This document shows, in pieces, positions 34,291 through 42,450 of a stretch of 47,952 bases of DNA. Each line of letters begins with the position of its first letter. The first letter of the stretch is position 1. The DNA comes from Candidatus Adiutrix sp. (GTDB taxonomy: Bacteria; Desulfobacterota; Desulfarculia; Adiutricales; Adiutricaceae), in contig JAISFR010000072.1 in the NCBI GenBank assembly GCA_031263565.1, forward strand, positions 1 to 47,952. Reading direction: 5' to 3'. The notes under the pieces are model-generated. The model had not been told where the DNA came from. It worked only from the letters and a program-made list of their open reading frames with translations, and did not search any database. The position numbers were made by a program, and so were the translations under genes.

Positions 34291-35265
34291 TCAATAACGG
34301 GGTTCGTTGAAAGTCTCGCTCAGTTTCACCAGGTGCTCATATTCCTGATTGACTCTTTCGGTGATCTGGGCGATGTCCTCTTCGGTCAGGTGGCGGAAGC
34401 GGCCCTGGGCCTTGAAGTATTCGGCCACCGGCACCGGCTTGTCGACCTTGCGGTTGATGATGTACTGCCCGTCGATGATTTCATAGAGCGGGAAGACCCG
34501 GCTGTTGACCGCCAGGCGGGAACTCTCCACCGACAGTTCCGGCTTCATGCGCCAGCCGGTGGGGCACGGGGCATAGACGTGGATGTAGGCCGGCCCGGGG
34601 ATGGCCGCCGCCCGGCGGATCTTGTTCATCATGTCCAGATGGAAGGCCGGGCTGGCCGTGGCCACATAGGGAATCTTGTGGGCCGCGGCAATGGCCGGCA
34701 TATCCTTTTTCCAGGTGTTCTGGCCCTTGGATAACTTGCCGGCCGGCGAGGTGGTGGTGCTGGCCCCGAAAGGCGTGGCCGAACTCCGCTGGATGCCGGT
34801 GTTCATATAGGCTTCGTTGTCCAGGCAGACATAGGTGAAGTTTTCATGATAGCGTTCCATGGCCCCGGAAAGGGCCTGGATGCCGATATCGGCCGTGCCG
34901 CCGTCGCCGCCGAAGGCCACCACCGGAATGCGCTTGTCCGGCAGTTTGCCTTTTTTGCGCAGAATGGAATTGCCGGCGTCCACGCCCGAGGCCACGGCGG
35001 CCGCGTTTTCAAAAGCCACATGCAGCCAGGGCATTTCCCAGGCCGACTGGGGGAAGGGGCTGGTGCAGACTTCCATGCAGCCGGTGGCCGAAACAGCCAT
35101 GAAATCCCGGCCCAGGGCCTTGACCAAAAGGCGCAGGGCCAGCACTTCGCCGCAGCCCTGGCAGGCCCGGTGACCGGAGGCCAGGGAATCCGGTCCTTTG
35201 GGAAAGGTCTTGGCCGTTATTTTTTCAAACGGCACTTCGGCCGATTTGAGATACTGCCTGCTCAT
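34291..35265 (-). CDS. porB: Pyruvate:ferredoxin oxidoreductase, beta subunit
   Basis: 324 residues. It binds thiamine diphosphate and a 4Fe-4S cluster through Cys35, Cys38 (ACQGCGE), Cys63 and a C-terminal Cys (near residue 220, APCPTGW). The TPP/Mg motif is GDGGTADIG near residues 119-127, with NEAYMNTG downstream. It forms the oxidative decarboxylation site with PorA, producing acetyl-CoA, CO2 and reduced ferredoxin. The start overlaps the porA stop by four bases. It is the last gene of the operon. Confidence 0.95.
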   Translation of the reverse strand: MSRQYLKSAEVPFEKITAKTFPKGPDSLASGHRACQGCGEVLALRLLVKALGRDFMAVSATGCMEVCTSPFPQSAWEMPWLHVAFENAAAVASGVDAGNSILRKKGKLPDKRIPVVAFGGDGGTADIGIQALSGAMERYHENFTYVCLDNEAYMNTGIQRSSATPFGASTTTSPAGKLSKGQNTWKKDMPAIAAAHKIPYVATASPAFHLDMMNKIRRAAAIPGPAYIHVYAPCPTGWRMKPELSVESSRLAVNSRVFPLYEIIDGQYIINRKVDKPVPVAEYFKAQGRFRHLTEEDIAQITERVNQEYEHLVKLSETFNEPRY

Positions 35266-36452
35266 TCCTGCACCCCCACCATTTCGTATTGACCCTGGCG
35301 GCCGGCGGCCCCCAGGTCCTTGGCTTTTTCGACGACGTACTTGAAGTGGTTGCGGGGCACATCGCGCCCGCCGAGACCCAGAATGAAGTTGCTCATGCGC
35401 GGACGGTCGTCTTCATGATACATCAGAGCCCGGATTTCAGTGGCCACCGGACCTTCCGGGAAGCCCGGGGTGAAGTGACGGTCGACCACGGCCAGAGTCT
35501 TGACGCCGCGGACCGCCGCCCGGAACTCCTCCACCGGAAAGGGACGCCACAGGCGCAGACGCACCAGGCCCACCTTCTCGCCGGCTTCGCGCATTTCGTC
35601 GACGGCCGTCATGGCCGTCTCGGCAATGGAACCCATGGCGACGATGGCCGTCTCGGCGCCCTCCATCCGATAAGTTTCCACCAGCTTATACTGGCGGCCG
35701 AAAATGGCCGCGTATTCGTCAAAGGCCTTCTGAACATAGGGTTTACTGCCCAAAAGGGCGTTATCGGTGGCCTTTTTGGATTCAGCGTAGTACTCGGGCG
35801 CGCCCAAAAGGCCCATGCTCATGGGCTTGGCGAGATCCAGCTTGTGGGTGGTCTCGTAGGGCGGCAGGAATTTTTTGACCTTGGCCGCCTCAGGGAAGAC
35901 GATGGGTTCGATGAAATGGGACAGGGTGAAGCCGTCGATATTGAGAATGAACGGCATCATCACGTTTTTGTCTTCGGCGATGCGGAAGGAGATGATGCTC
36001 AGATCGGTGGCTTCCTGGCCGTTTTCAGCGAAAATCTGAATCCAGCCGCAGTCGCGGACGCTCATGATGTCGGAATGGTCGTTCCAGATGTTGATCGGCC
36101 CGCTGATGGCCCGGTTGGCCACGGCCATGACGATGGGCACCCGGAGCATGGGGGCGATGAAGACCATTTCGGCCATATACATCAAGCCCTGGGAACTGGT
36201 GGCGGTAAAGGTTCGGGCGCCGGCGGCCGAAGAGCCGATGCAGGCGCTCAGGGCCGACTGTTCGGATTCCACCGGAATATAGGCCGCCTCCAGTTCGCCG
36301 TTGGCCACCAGGTCGGAAAGGTGCTCGACAATGTGGGTCTGGGGAGTGATGGGGTAGGCGGCCACCACTTCGGCCTCGGCCAGCTTAACCGCCTCGGCCA
36401 TGGCCAGGGAGACCTCGATGCCGACGGGTTTAGTGCTATCGGTAACGCTCAC
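35262..36452 (-). CDS. porA: Pyruvate:ferredoxin oxidoreductase, alpha subunit
   Basis: 396 residues. It comprises the pyrimidine-binding and CoA/transketolase-like domains of the four-subunit enzyme. Family landmarks are AYPITPQTHIVE, the Ser/Thr-rich IGSSAAGARTFTATSSQGL, and SGPINIWNDHSDIM. The C-terminal half includes VRLRLWRPFP and VDRHFTPG. It lies 2 bases after porD and overlaps porB, indicating tight operon coupling. The substrate could include other 2-oxoacids, but the whole subunit set and length favour pyruvate. Confidence 0.95.
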   Translation of the reverse strand: MSVTDSTKPVGIEVSLAMAEAVKLAEAEVVAAYPITPQTHIVEHLSDLVANGELEAAYIPVESEQSALSACIGSSAAGARTFTATSSQGLMYMAEMVFIAPMLRVPIVMAVANRAISGPINIWNDHSDIMSVRDCGWIQIFAENGQEATDLSIISFRIAEDKNVMMPFILNIDGFTLSHFIEPIVFPEAAKVKKFLPPYETTHKLDLAKPMSMGLLGAPEYYAESKKATDNALLGSKPYVQKAFDEYAAIFGRQYKLVETYRMEGAETAIVAMGSIAETAMTAVDEMREAGEKVGLVRLRLWRPFPVEEFRAAVRGVKTLAVVDRHFTPGFPEGPVATEIRALMYHEDDRPRMSNFILGLGGRDVPRNHFKYVVEKAKDLGAAGRQGQYEMVGVQE

Positions 36453-36454
36453 GA

Positions 36455-36763
36455 CTAAACCTCCTCAACCAGCATCTGGATGCAGTTTTTAGGGCATTCC
36501 TGGGCGCAGACGCCGCAGCCTTTGCAGTAATCCAGATCGGCTTTATAATATTTTTCCTCGGGCCCCATATCCTGGTAGACGCCGTCAGGGCAATAGATGT
36601 AACAGAAACCGCAGTAGATGCACTTTTCGCGGTCCAGCACCGGCCGGGCGCTGCGCCAGTCGCCGGTTTTAAAATTACGGGTGCTGCCGGGTCGGGCGGC
36701 GAAGCCCAAAGGCAGTTCGCCGGCCTTGACGGCCCCTTCCATGCTTATTTTAGTCTTCGACAT
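36455..36763 (-). CDS. porD: Pyruvate:ferredoxin oxidoreductase, delta (2x 4Fe-4S) subunit
   Basis: 102 residues. Two ferredoxin-type CxxCxxCxxxCP motifs (CIYCGFCYIYCP and CKGCGVCAQECP) carry electrons from the TPP site to external ferredoxin. The 40-residue N-terminal lead (TRNFKTGDWRSARPVLDREK) is typical of PorD. The stop and start abut the porG and porA genes within a few bases. Confidence 0.95.
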   Translation of the reverse strand: MSKTKISMEGAVKAGELPLGFAARPGSTRNFKTGDWRSARPVLDREKCIYCGFCYIYCPDGVYQDMGPEEKYYKADLDYCKGCGVCAQECPKNCIQMLVEEV

Positions 36764-36764
36764 T

Positions 36765-37316
36765 TCAGCCCTCCACCTTCACGCTTTCAAAGGCCCGTTC
36801 AAAGGCCTTCTGGTTTCTGGGGGCCAGGGTCGGGCCGAAGCGTTCCATCAAAGGCGCCCGCACGTCATCCGGGGTGGCCACACCGCAGATCCTGGAGAGG
36901 GCCCCCATCATGACCGTGTTGGTGATGGGCACTTTCAGCTCTTCCAGGGCGATGTGGAGAGCATCGACCGTGGCCAGCTTCTGCCTGAAGCCGTATTGCT
37001 TGCGGATGGCTGCCACCGGGTGGGCCGAATTGATGATCAGGACTCCGTCATCGGACATCCCGGCGTCAACCTTGGTGACGCTCATGACGGAAGGATCCAG
37101 CACCACGACCACATTGGGGGCGTAAACCTTTTCACGGATGCGGATGGGTTGGTCGGAAATGCGCAGAAAAGCCGTCACCGGCGCCCCGCGGCGTTCGGGA
37201 CCGAAACTGGGGAAAGCCTGGGCGTATTTGCCGCTGCTGATGGCCGTCTGGGCCATGAGTTCGGCCGATGTGACCGCCCCCTGCCCCCCACGGCCGTGGA
37301 ACCTGATTTCAATCAT
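36765..37316 (-). CDS. porG: Pyruvate:ferredoxin oxidoreductase, gamma subunit
   Basis: 183 residues, also named PorC in other schemes. The N-terminal [21 protein letters not shown] is the family signature. It is the first gene of porGDAB. An AGGAG ribosome site stands 6 bases before the ATG. The order gamma-delta-alpha-beta is the classical arrangement in anaerobic bacteria and archaea, unlike the single-chain enzyme of desulfovibrios. Confidence 0.95.
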
Positions 37317-37767
37317 GTCCTTCTCCTGGCCAGATTAAATGTGTAGTTAAAAAAAGGCGCCGACGCTTGAGGACTTGGCTTCTGCGCGGCGAGGGGCGGC
37401 GAAAGGCTCTGGTTCTTGGCAAAATGTTCCGCGAGAAGGGCGAAACTTAATATACAGGAAATTATCTATGGCCCTGTCCGCCACCGAATTATTCCAATAT
37501 ACCTGAATTTAAAAGCGGTTACAAGGGCTCTTTGCATAAAAAATGCCATTTCACCCCGAGAAACGTTGAAAGACAAGGCCGGTCTTCAAATTAGCAAATG
37601 GCCGAGTCAGCGCCCGGAGAGCGCCGATTCGGCCAGTCATTTTTCAAAAGCTTCTATGGGCCGGTCGCGGAGCGATACCGCTGTTGGGCGGGGGCCGCCT
37701 CCCGGCCTTCGGCCAGCGCCCCGGCCGCCCGGTTTGAGCGGACGGCCGGGACGGGGCCAGGGCCTGG
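37317..37767 (-). promoter_or_regulatory. Intergenic region with por operon promoter at 37496-37524
   Basis: On the minus strand TTGTAA (37519-37524), 17 bases, TATATT (37496-37501): a good sigma-70 promoter giving a leader of about 170 nt before porG. Just after the hydrogenase stop, near 37690-37735, GC-rich inverted repeats (for example CCGGCCG with CGGCCGG) may end the hydrogenase transcript. No gene is seen in this 451-base gap. Confidence 0.6.
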
Positions 37768-39510
37768 CTAGTTGGCGTCGATTTCCCGGTCTTGTTTGGC
37801 CAGGTGGGTGTGGAGCAGTTTGTGGGACTTGTGCCCGCCGGGTTCGCCCAGGTAGTCACGGTAGATGGCCTGGATTTCCGGGTTTTCGTGGCTCTTGCGG
37901 AGCGGCAGCTTGCGGTCGTCCTCATAAAGGCCGGCGATGCGCTTGGCCCGGAAGTTGATGTCCTTGCTGATGGGCTGGCCGCCGCCGGCGATGCAGCCGC
38001 CCGGGCAGGCCATGACTTCGATGAAGTCCCAGCGATTGCGGTTGCCGCGCTTGATGGCTTCCATGACCTGGCGGGCGTTGCCCAGACCGTGGGCCACAGC
38101 CACGCGGATCTGGGTGCCGTCAAGGTCAATGTCGGCCTCGCGGATGCCGCCCATGCCCCGGACGGTGTTGAATTCGACATTTTCCAGGGTTTTGCCGGTC
38201 ACCACTTCATAGGCGGTGCGCAGGGCGGCTTCCATGACCCCGCCAGTGTTGCCGAAAATGGTGCCGGCGCCGGTGCCCTTACCCATGATGGGGTCATATT
38301 CGGCCGGCGGAATGTCGTTGAAGAAGATGCCTGAGGACTTCAGGAGCTTGCCCAGTTCCCGGGTGGTCAGGACATAGTCGACATCCTGATAGCCGCTGGA
38401 CCGCATTTCCGGCCGCAGGGCCTCGAATTTTTTGGCCGTGCAGGGCATGATGGAGACGGAAACGATCTTCTTGGGGTCGATTTTCTGTTCCTGGGCGTAA
38501 TAGGTCTTGGCCAGGGCCCCGAACATCTGCTGGGGGCTCTTGCAGGAAGAGTGGTGCTTGACCAGTTCGGGATAGAAGAGTTCCAGGAAGTTGATCCAGC
38601 CCGGGGAGCAACTGGTGATCATGGGCATATCCCAACCGTTCTTCAGGCGGTCGAGGAATTCGGTGGCCTCCTCCATGATGGTCAGGTCGGCGGTGAAGTT
38701 GGTGTCCAGCACCCGGTCAAAGCCCATAAGCTTAAGGGCGCCGACCATCTGGGAGGTGATGACGGCGCCGGGTTCCCCGCCGAAAAGTTCGCCCAGGGCC
38801 ACGCGGACGGCCGGGGCGGTCTGGACGATCACCACCTTGTCGGGATCGTTGATGGCCGCCATGACTTTTTCAGTGTCGTCCTTGACGGTGATGGCCCCGG
38901 TGGGGCAGATGGCCGAGCACTGGCCGCAGTAGGTGCATTTGACCTTGCCCAGGCCTTTGCCGAAGGCCGGGGTGACGGTGGAGTCAAAGCCGCGGTTGGC
39001 GAAGGTGTAGACGTTGACGGTCTGCTTTTCCGAGCAGACGCGCACGCAACGGCCGCAGAGCACGCATTTGTTCTGATCGCGGACAATGGACGGGTTGGAG
39101 TCGTCAATGGGCCAATTGGGTTTCTTGCCCTGGAAGCGCACTTCATGGACGCCCATTTCCAGGGCCAGTTCCTGCAGTTCGCAGTTCTGGCTGCGGTCAC
39201 AGGTCAGACAGTTCTTGGGGTGATTGGCCAAAAGCAGTTCCACCACCAGTTTGCGGGCTTCGCGGACTTTTTTGGTGTTGGTCTTGACCACCATGCCTTC
39301 GGCCACCGGAAAGGCGCAGGCCGCGGCCAGGGCCCGGGCGCCCGCCACTTCCACCACGCAGACCCGGCAGCCGGCATAGGGCTTGATGTCGAAATGGTGG
39401 CAGAGGGTGGGGATATGAACGCCGATCTTGCGGGCCGCCGCCCAGATCGAGATGCCGGCCGGCACGGTCACGGCTTGGCCGTCTATAGTTAAAGTTACGT
39501 TTTTACTCAT
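37768..39510 (-). CDS. hndD: [FeFe]-hydrogenase catalytic subunit, HndD/HydA type
   Basis: 580 residues. In order: a 2Fe-2S plant-type ferredoxin domain (Cys37, 48, 51, 65), a His-ligated 4Fe-4S cluster (His97, Cys101, 104, 110), two 4Fe-4S clusters (Cys149-159 and 192-202), the H-cluster domain with L1 TSCSPGW (Cys301), L2 MPCTAKK (Cys357) and L3 MACPGGC (Cys502, 506), and a C-terminal small-subunit-like tail with RDYLGEP. All catalytic residues are present. It reduces protons or oxidises H2. With the two upstream genes it forms the soluble NAD(P)-linked complex, in which ferredoxin and NADH together can supply electrons for H2. Hydrogenase maturases are not in this window. Confidence 0.95.
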   Translation of the reverse strand: MSKNVTLTIDGQAVTVPAGISIWAAARKIGVHIPTLCHHFDIKPYAGCRVCVVEVAGARALAAACAFPVAEGMVVKTNTKKVREARKLVVELLLANHPKNCLTCDRSQNCELQELALEMGVHEVRFQGKKPNWPIDDSNPSIVRDQNKCVLCGRCVRVCSEKQTVNVYTFANRGFDSTVTPAFGKGLGKVKCTYCGQCSAICPTGAITVKDDTEKVMAAINDPDKVVIVQTAPAVRVALGELFGGEPGAVITSQMVGALKLMGFDRVLDTNFTADLTIMEEATEFLDRLKNGWDMPMITSCSPGWINFLELFYPELVKHHSSCKSPQQMFGALAKTYYAQEQKIDPKKIVSVSIMPCTAKKFEALRPEMRSSGYQDVDYVLTTRELGKLLKSSGIFFNDIPPAEYDPIMGKGTGAGTIFGNTGGVMEAALRTAYEVVTGKTLENVEFNTVRGMGGIREADIDLDGTQIRVAVAHGLGNARQVMEAIKRGNRNRWDFIEVMACPGGCIAGGGQPISKDINFRAKRIAGLYEDDRKLPLRKSHENPEIQAIYRDYLGEPGGHKSHKLLHTHLAKQDREIDAN

Positions 39511-39524
39511 TTCTTTGCCTCCCC

Positions 39525-41435
39525 CTATCTCTTGGTCACGGCCTTGGCCTTGCGGCAGACATCAATACAGGAACCGCACTTGATGCATTTGGCGGTATCG
39601 ATGACGTGCGGCAGCTTCTTTTCACCCTCAATGGCCTCCACCGGGCAGACCTTTTTACAGGCGCCGCAGCCGATGCACTTTTCAGGATCGATCCAGTAGT
39701 TCAGGAGATCCGTGCACTGCTTGGCCGGGCAGGTCCGGTCGTAGATATGGGCTTCGTACTCATGCCGGAAATACTGGAGGGTCGAAAGAATCGGGTTGGG
39801 GCAGGTCTGGCCCAGGCCGCAGAGGGCCGAAGCCTTGATGTTGCGGGCCAGTTCCTCCAGCAGTTCGATGTCGCCCCGCTTGCCTTTGCCCTGGGTGATG
39901 TTTTCCAGGATTTCCAGCATCCGGGTGGTGCCCTCCCGGCAGGGGGTACACTTGCCGCAGCTTTCCGACCGGGTGAAAGTCAGGAAGAAACGGGCCAGAT
40001 CCACCATACAGGTGTCTTCATCGACCACCACCAGACCGCCGGAACCCATCATGGCCCCGGCTTCGATCAGAGAATCGTAGTCCACCGGCCGGTCGATCAT
40101 CGAGGTCGGGAGGCAGCCGCCGGAGGGGCCGCCGATCTGCACGGCCTTGAATTTCTTGCCGTTCAGAATGCCGCCGCCGATGTCGAAGATGATCTCGCGC
40201 ATGGTCATGCCCATGGGGATCTCGGCCAGACCGGTGTGCCGAAGCTTGCCGGTCAGGGCGAAGACCTTGGTGCCCTTGGACTTTTCAGTGCCGAACTGGG
40301 CGAACCACTTGCCGCCTTGCAGGATGATGGCCGGAATATTGGCCCAGGTTTCCACGTTATTGTTGTTGGTGGGCTTTTTCCACAGGCCGCTGATGGCCGG
40401 GAAGGGCGGCCGCGCCGTGGGCATGCCGCGCTCGCCTTCAATGGAGTGCAGAAGGGCCGTCTCTTCGCCGCAGACGAAAGCGCCGGCGCCTTCTTTGATC
40501 TTGAGGTGGAAATTCCAGCCGCTGCCCAGGATGTTGTCGCCCAGAAGGCCCATCTGCGTGGCCTGCTCGATGGCCACTCTCAGACGGTGCACGGCCAGGG
40601 GATATTCGGCCCGGACATAGATGTAACCCTCGTCGGCCCCGATGACATAGGCCCCGATGCACATGCCCTCCAGCACCCTGTGGGGGTCGCCTTCCAGGAT
40701 GGAACGATCCATGAAAGCCCCGGGGTCGCCTTCGTCGGCGTTGCAGACCACATATTTCTTGTCGCCGTCGGCCCGCCGGCAGAGTTCCCACTTGACGCCG
40801 GTGGGGAAACCGCCGCCGCCGCGTCCGCGCAGGCCCGATTCCTTGACCTCGGCCAAAAGGCTGATGGTGTCGTGTTCTTTCAGGGCCTTGGCCAGGGCGG
40901 CATAGCCGTCTTCGGCGATATATTCCTCGATGTTTTCCGGGTTGATATGGCCGCAGTTGCGTAAGGTCAGGCGGTTCTGCTTGGCGTAGAAGTCGATGTC
41001 GCGGTATCTGACCGTGGGTTCGGCGCCTTCGTGGCCGCGATACAGCAGACGGTCGACCGGCTGCCCGCCGCCGCGGATGGTCTTTTCCACGATCTCGGCC
41101 GCATCTTCGGGCTGAACCCGGACATAGAAGATGTCCTGGGGATAGACGATGACCAGGGGGCCCATTTCGCAGAAACCGTGGCAGCCGGTGATGACCAGAT
41201 CCACGCTTTTATCTAGTCCGAAACGTTCCAGTTCGCGCTCAAAGGCCTCGACCAGGAATTTGGCCCCGGAGGCGGTGCAGCCGGTGCCGCAGCAGACCAT
41301 GATGTGTTGTTTGACGCCGCCGTAGGGTTCGGCCTCGGCCTGGTGGCGGATAGCTATTTTAGGCTTGGCCTGCTTGCGGAATTCCGCCAGCTGGTCAAAA
41401 TTTTCCATGCGCGGGAATACGGGTGATTTTTTCAT
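39525..41435 (-). CDS. hndC: NuoF-like flavoprotein subunit of the bifurcating hydrogenase, HndC/HydB type
   Basis: 636 residues. The N-terminal thioredoxin-like 2Fe-2S domain (VCCGTGCTASGA ... CHGFCEMG) is followed by the NuoF core with the NADH/FMN-binding GLRGRGGGGFPTGVKWE and ADEGDPGAFMDR. The SGKC-type cluster follows (SCGKCTPCREGT), then two ferredoxin-type 4Fe-4S motifs at the C-terminus (CIGCGACKKVCP, CIKCGSCIDVC). It takes up the role that a separate HndB has in Desulfovibrio, since the thioredoxin-like domain is fused here, making a HydABC-type trimer. A GGGGG-type ribosome site precedes the ATG. Confidence 0.95.
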   Translation of the reverse strand: MKKSPVFPRMENFDQLAEFRKQAKPKIAIRHQAEAEPYGGVKQHIMVCCGTGCTASGAKFLVEAFERELERFGLDKSVDLVITGCHGFCEMGPLVIVYPQDIFYVRVQPEDAAEIVEKTIRGGGQPVDRLLYRGHEGAEPTVRYRDIDFYAKQNRLTLRNCGHINPENIEEYIAEDGYAALAKALKEHDTISLLAEVKESGLRGRGGGGFPTGVKWELCRRADGDKKYVVCNADEGDPGAFMDRSILEGDPHRVLEGMCIGAYVIGADEGYIYVRAEYPLAVHRLRVAIEQATQMGLLGDNILGSGWNFHLKIKEGAGAFVCGEETALLHSIEGERGMPTARPPFPAISGLWKKPTNNNNVETWANIPAIILQGGKWFAQFGTEKSKGTKVFALTGKLRHTGLAEIPMGMTMREIIFDIGGGILNGKKFKAVQIGGPSGGCLPTSMIDRPVDYDSLIEAGAMMGSGGLVVVDEDTCMVDLARFFLTFTRSESCGKCTPCREGTTRMLEILENITQGKGKRGDIELLEELARNIKASALCGLGQTCPNPILSTLQYFRHEYEAHIYDRTCPAKQCTDLLNYWIDPEKCIGCGACKKVCPVEAIEGEKKLPHVIDTAKCIKCGSCIDVCRKAKAVTKR

Positions 41436-41446
41436 ATTCTACCCCC

Positions 41447-41938
41447 TTACTGCCGGTATTTGTCCAGAATTTCCGGAATGGCGTCCGGGGTCAGGCGTCC
41501 GTGGGTGCTCTGATCCACCATCATGACCGGGGCCAGCCCGCAGGCGCCGATGCAGGCCACGGTTTCCAGGGTGAACTGGAGGTCGTCGGTGGCCTTGCCG
41601 GGAGCTACGCCCAAGTTTCCCTTCAGGGCGTCGAGAATTTTGCTCGCGCCGCGAACGTGGCAGGCCGTGCCCTGGCAGGTGCGGACAATATGCTTGCCGC
41701 GCGGTTCCAGGTGAAACTGGGCATAAAAAGTGACCACCCCGTAAACTTGGCTGATGGGCACCACCAGACGTTCGGCGATGGCTTCCAGGACGGGCACCGG
41801 CAGATAGCCGTAAACGTCCTGGGCGCCCTGCAGAACAGGTATCAAAGCGCCGTTGACCACCTCTTTATAGCGCTCGAAAACCGGCTCCAGCTTGCTCAGA
41901 TCCAAGCATTCGCATTTTGCTTGGGGATTGCTGTTCAT
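41447..41938 (-). CDS. hndA: NuoE-like 2Fe-2S subunit of the bifurcating hydrogenase, HndA/HydC type
   Basis: 163 residues. Thioredoxin-fold 2Fe-2S protein with four ligands: Cys-x4-Cys in TCQGTACHVRG and Cys-x3-Cys in ACIGACGLAPVM. The N-terminal helical part (YGYLPVPVLEAIAERL) is the usual NuoE bundle. It is the promoter-proximal gene of the hydrogenase operon, with a GGAGG ribosome site. It channels electrons between the flavin subunit and the catalytic subunit. Confidence 0.95.
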   Translation of the reverse strand: MNSNPQAKCECLDLSKLEPVFERYKEVVNGALIPVLQGAQDVYGYLPVPVLEAIAERLVVPISQVYGVVTFYAQFHLEPRGKHIVRTCQGTACHVRGASKILDALKGNLGVAPGKATDDLQFTLETVACIGACGLAPVMMVDQSTHGRLTPDAIPEILDKYRQ

Positions 41939-42304
41939 AATTCAGAACCTCCTCCGTGGTTGATTTCAACACGTGACTCATCAGTCGAAAATTTCGGAAA
42001 CCGCTCCCTATGACTCCGGTCACGACTGACACTCGACAAGAAAACACCATAATCCACAAGCCCAGTCCGTCTTGACCCAGGCATCGGCCTCGGCATCTAA
42101 GGCGGCAAGCTATCAGCACTTATATCTTGATTTAAAGCAGTATAACCTATTTTAGACGCTGGGTAAACATAATTTTTGAGGCCGACCGCAAAAAAAATGA
42201 ACCCCGGCCCTGGGGCCTGTCCGGAAAGGATGGCCTCGTTAAAAGTCCCCCGTCCGGTCCTTCAGGGCAGGCCTCAAACATGACCTATAATCAAGGTTGC
42301 CATC
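41939..42304 (-). promoter_or_regulatory. Hydrogenase operon promoter at 42139-42167 and long leader
   Basis: On the minus strand TTTACC (42162-42167), 17 bases, TATACT (42139-42144). Transcription would start near 42132, leaving a leader of about 190 nt with no protein gene; a 12-base stretch upstream of the ATG contains the ribosome site GGAGG. Inverted matches between 42225-42235 (AAGGATGGC) and 42299-42306 (GCCATCCT) could form structure further upstream. Confidence 0.6.
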
Positions 42305-42448
42305 CTGTCCGGTGCGGACAGCCTTTAGGCTCTGTCAATAAATAAGCTATACATCTCCCTGGCGGCGTTGCTCCGGCTTTGGCCGCCAGCAATCCGGCCA
42401 AAGCCGGAGCGCCTGGCCAGGAAAACGTATAGCTTATTTCTTGGCAGC
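42305..42448. repeat. Long imperfect inverted-repeat element (MITE- or REP-like)
   Basis: Outer arms 42329-42351 (GCTCTGTCAATAAATAAGC...) and 42427-42448 (GTATAGCTTATTTCTTGGCAG...) pair over about 20 bases with few mismatches, including AATAAGCTATA. Inner arms CTCCGGCTTTGGCC (42371-42384) and GGCCAAAGCCGGAG (42396-42409) are a perfect 14-bp match. A separate CTGTCCG-GTG-CGGACAG hairpin (42305-42321) precedes it. The element abuts the ispC stop, so it may also terminate that gene. A partial copy lies at 16849-16898. Confidence 0.75.
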
Positions 42449-42450
42449 CC

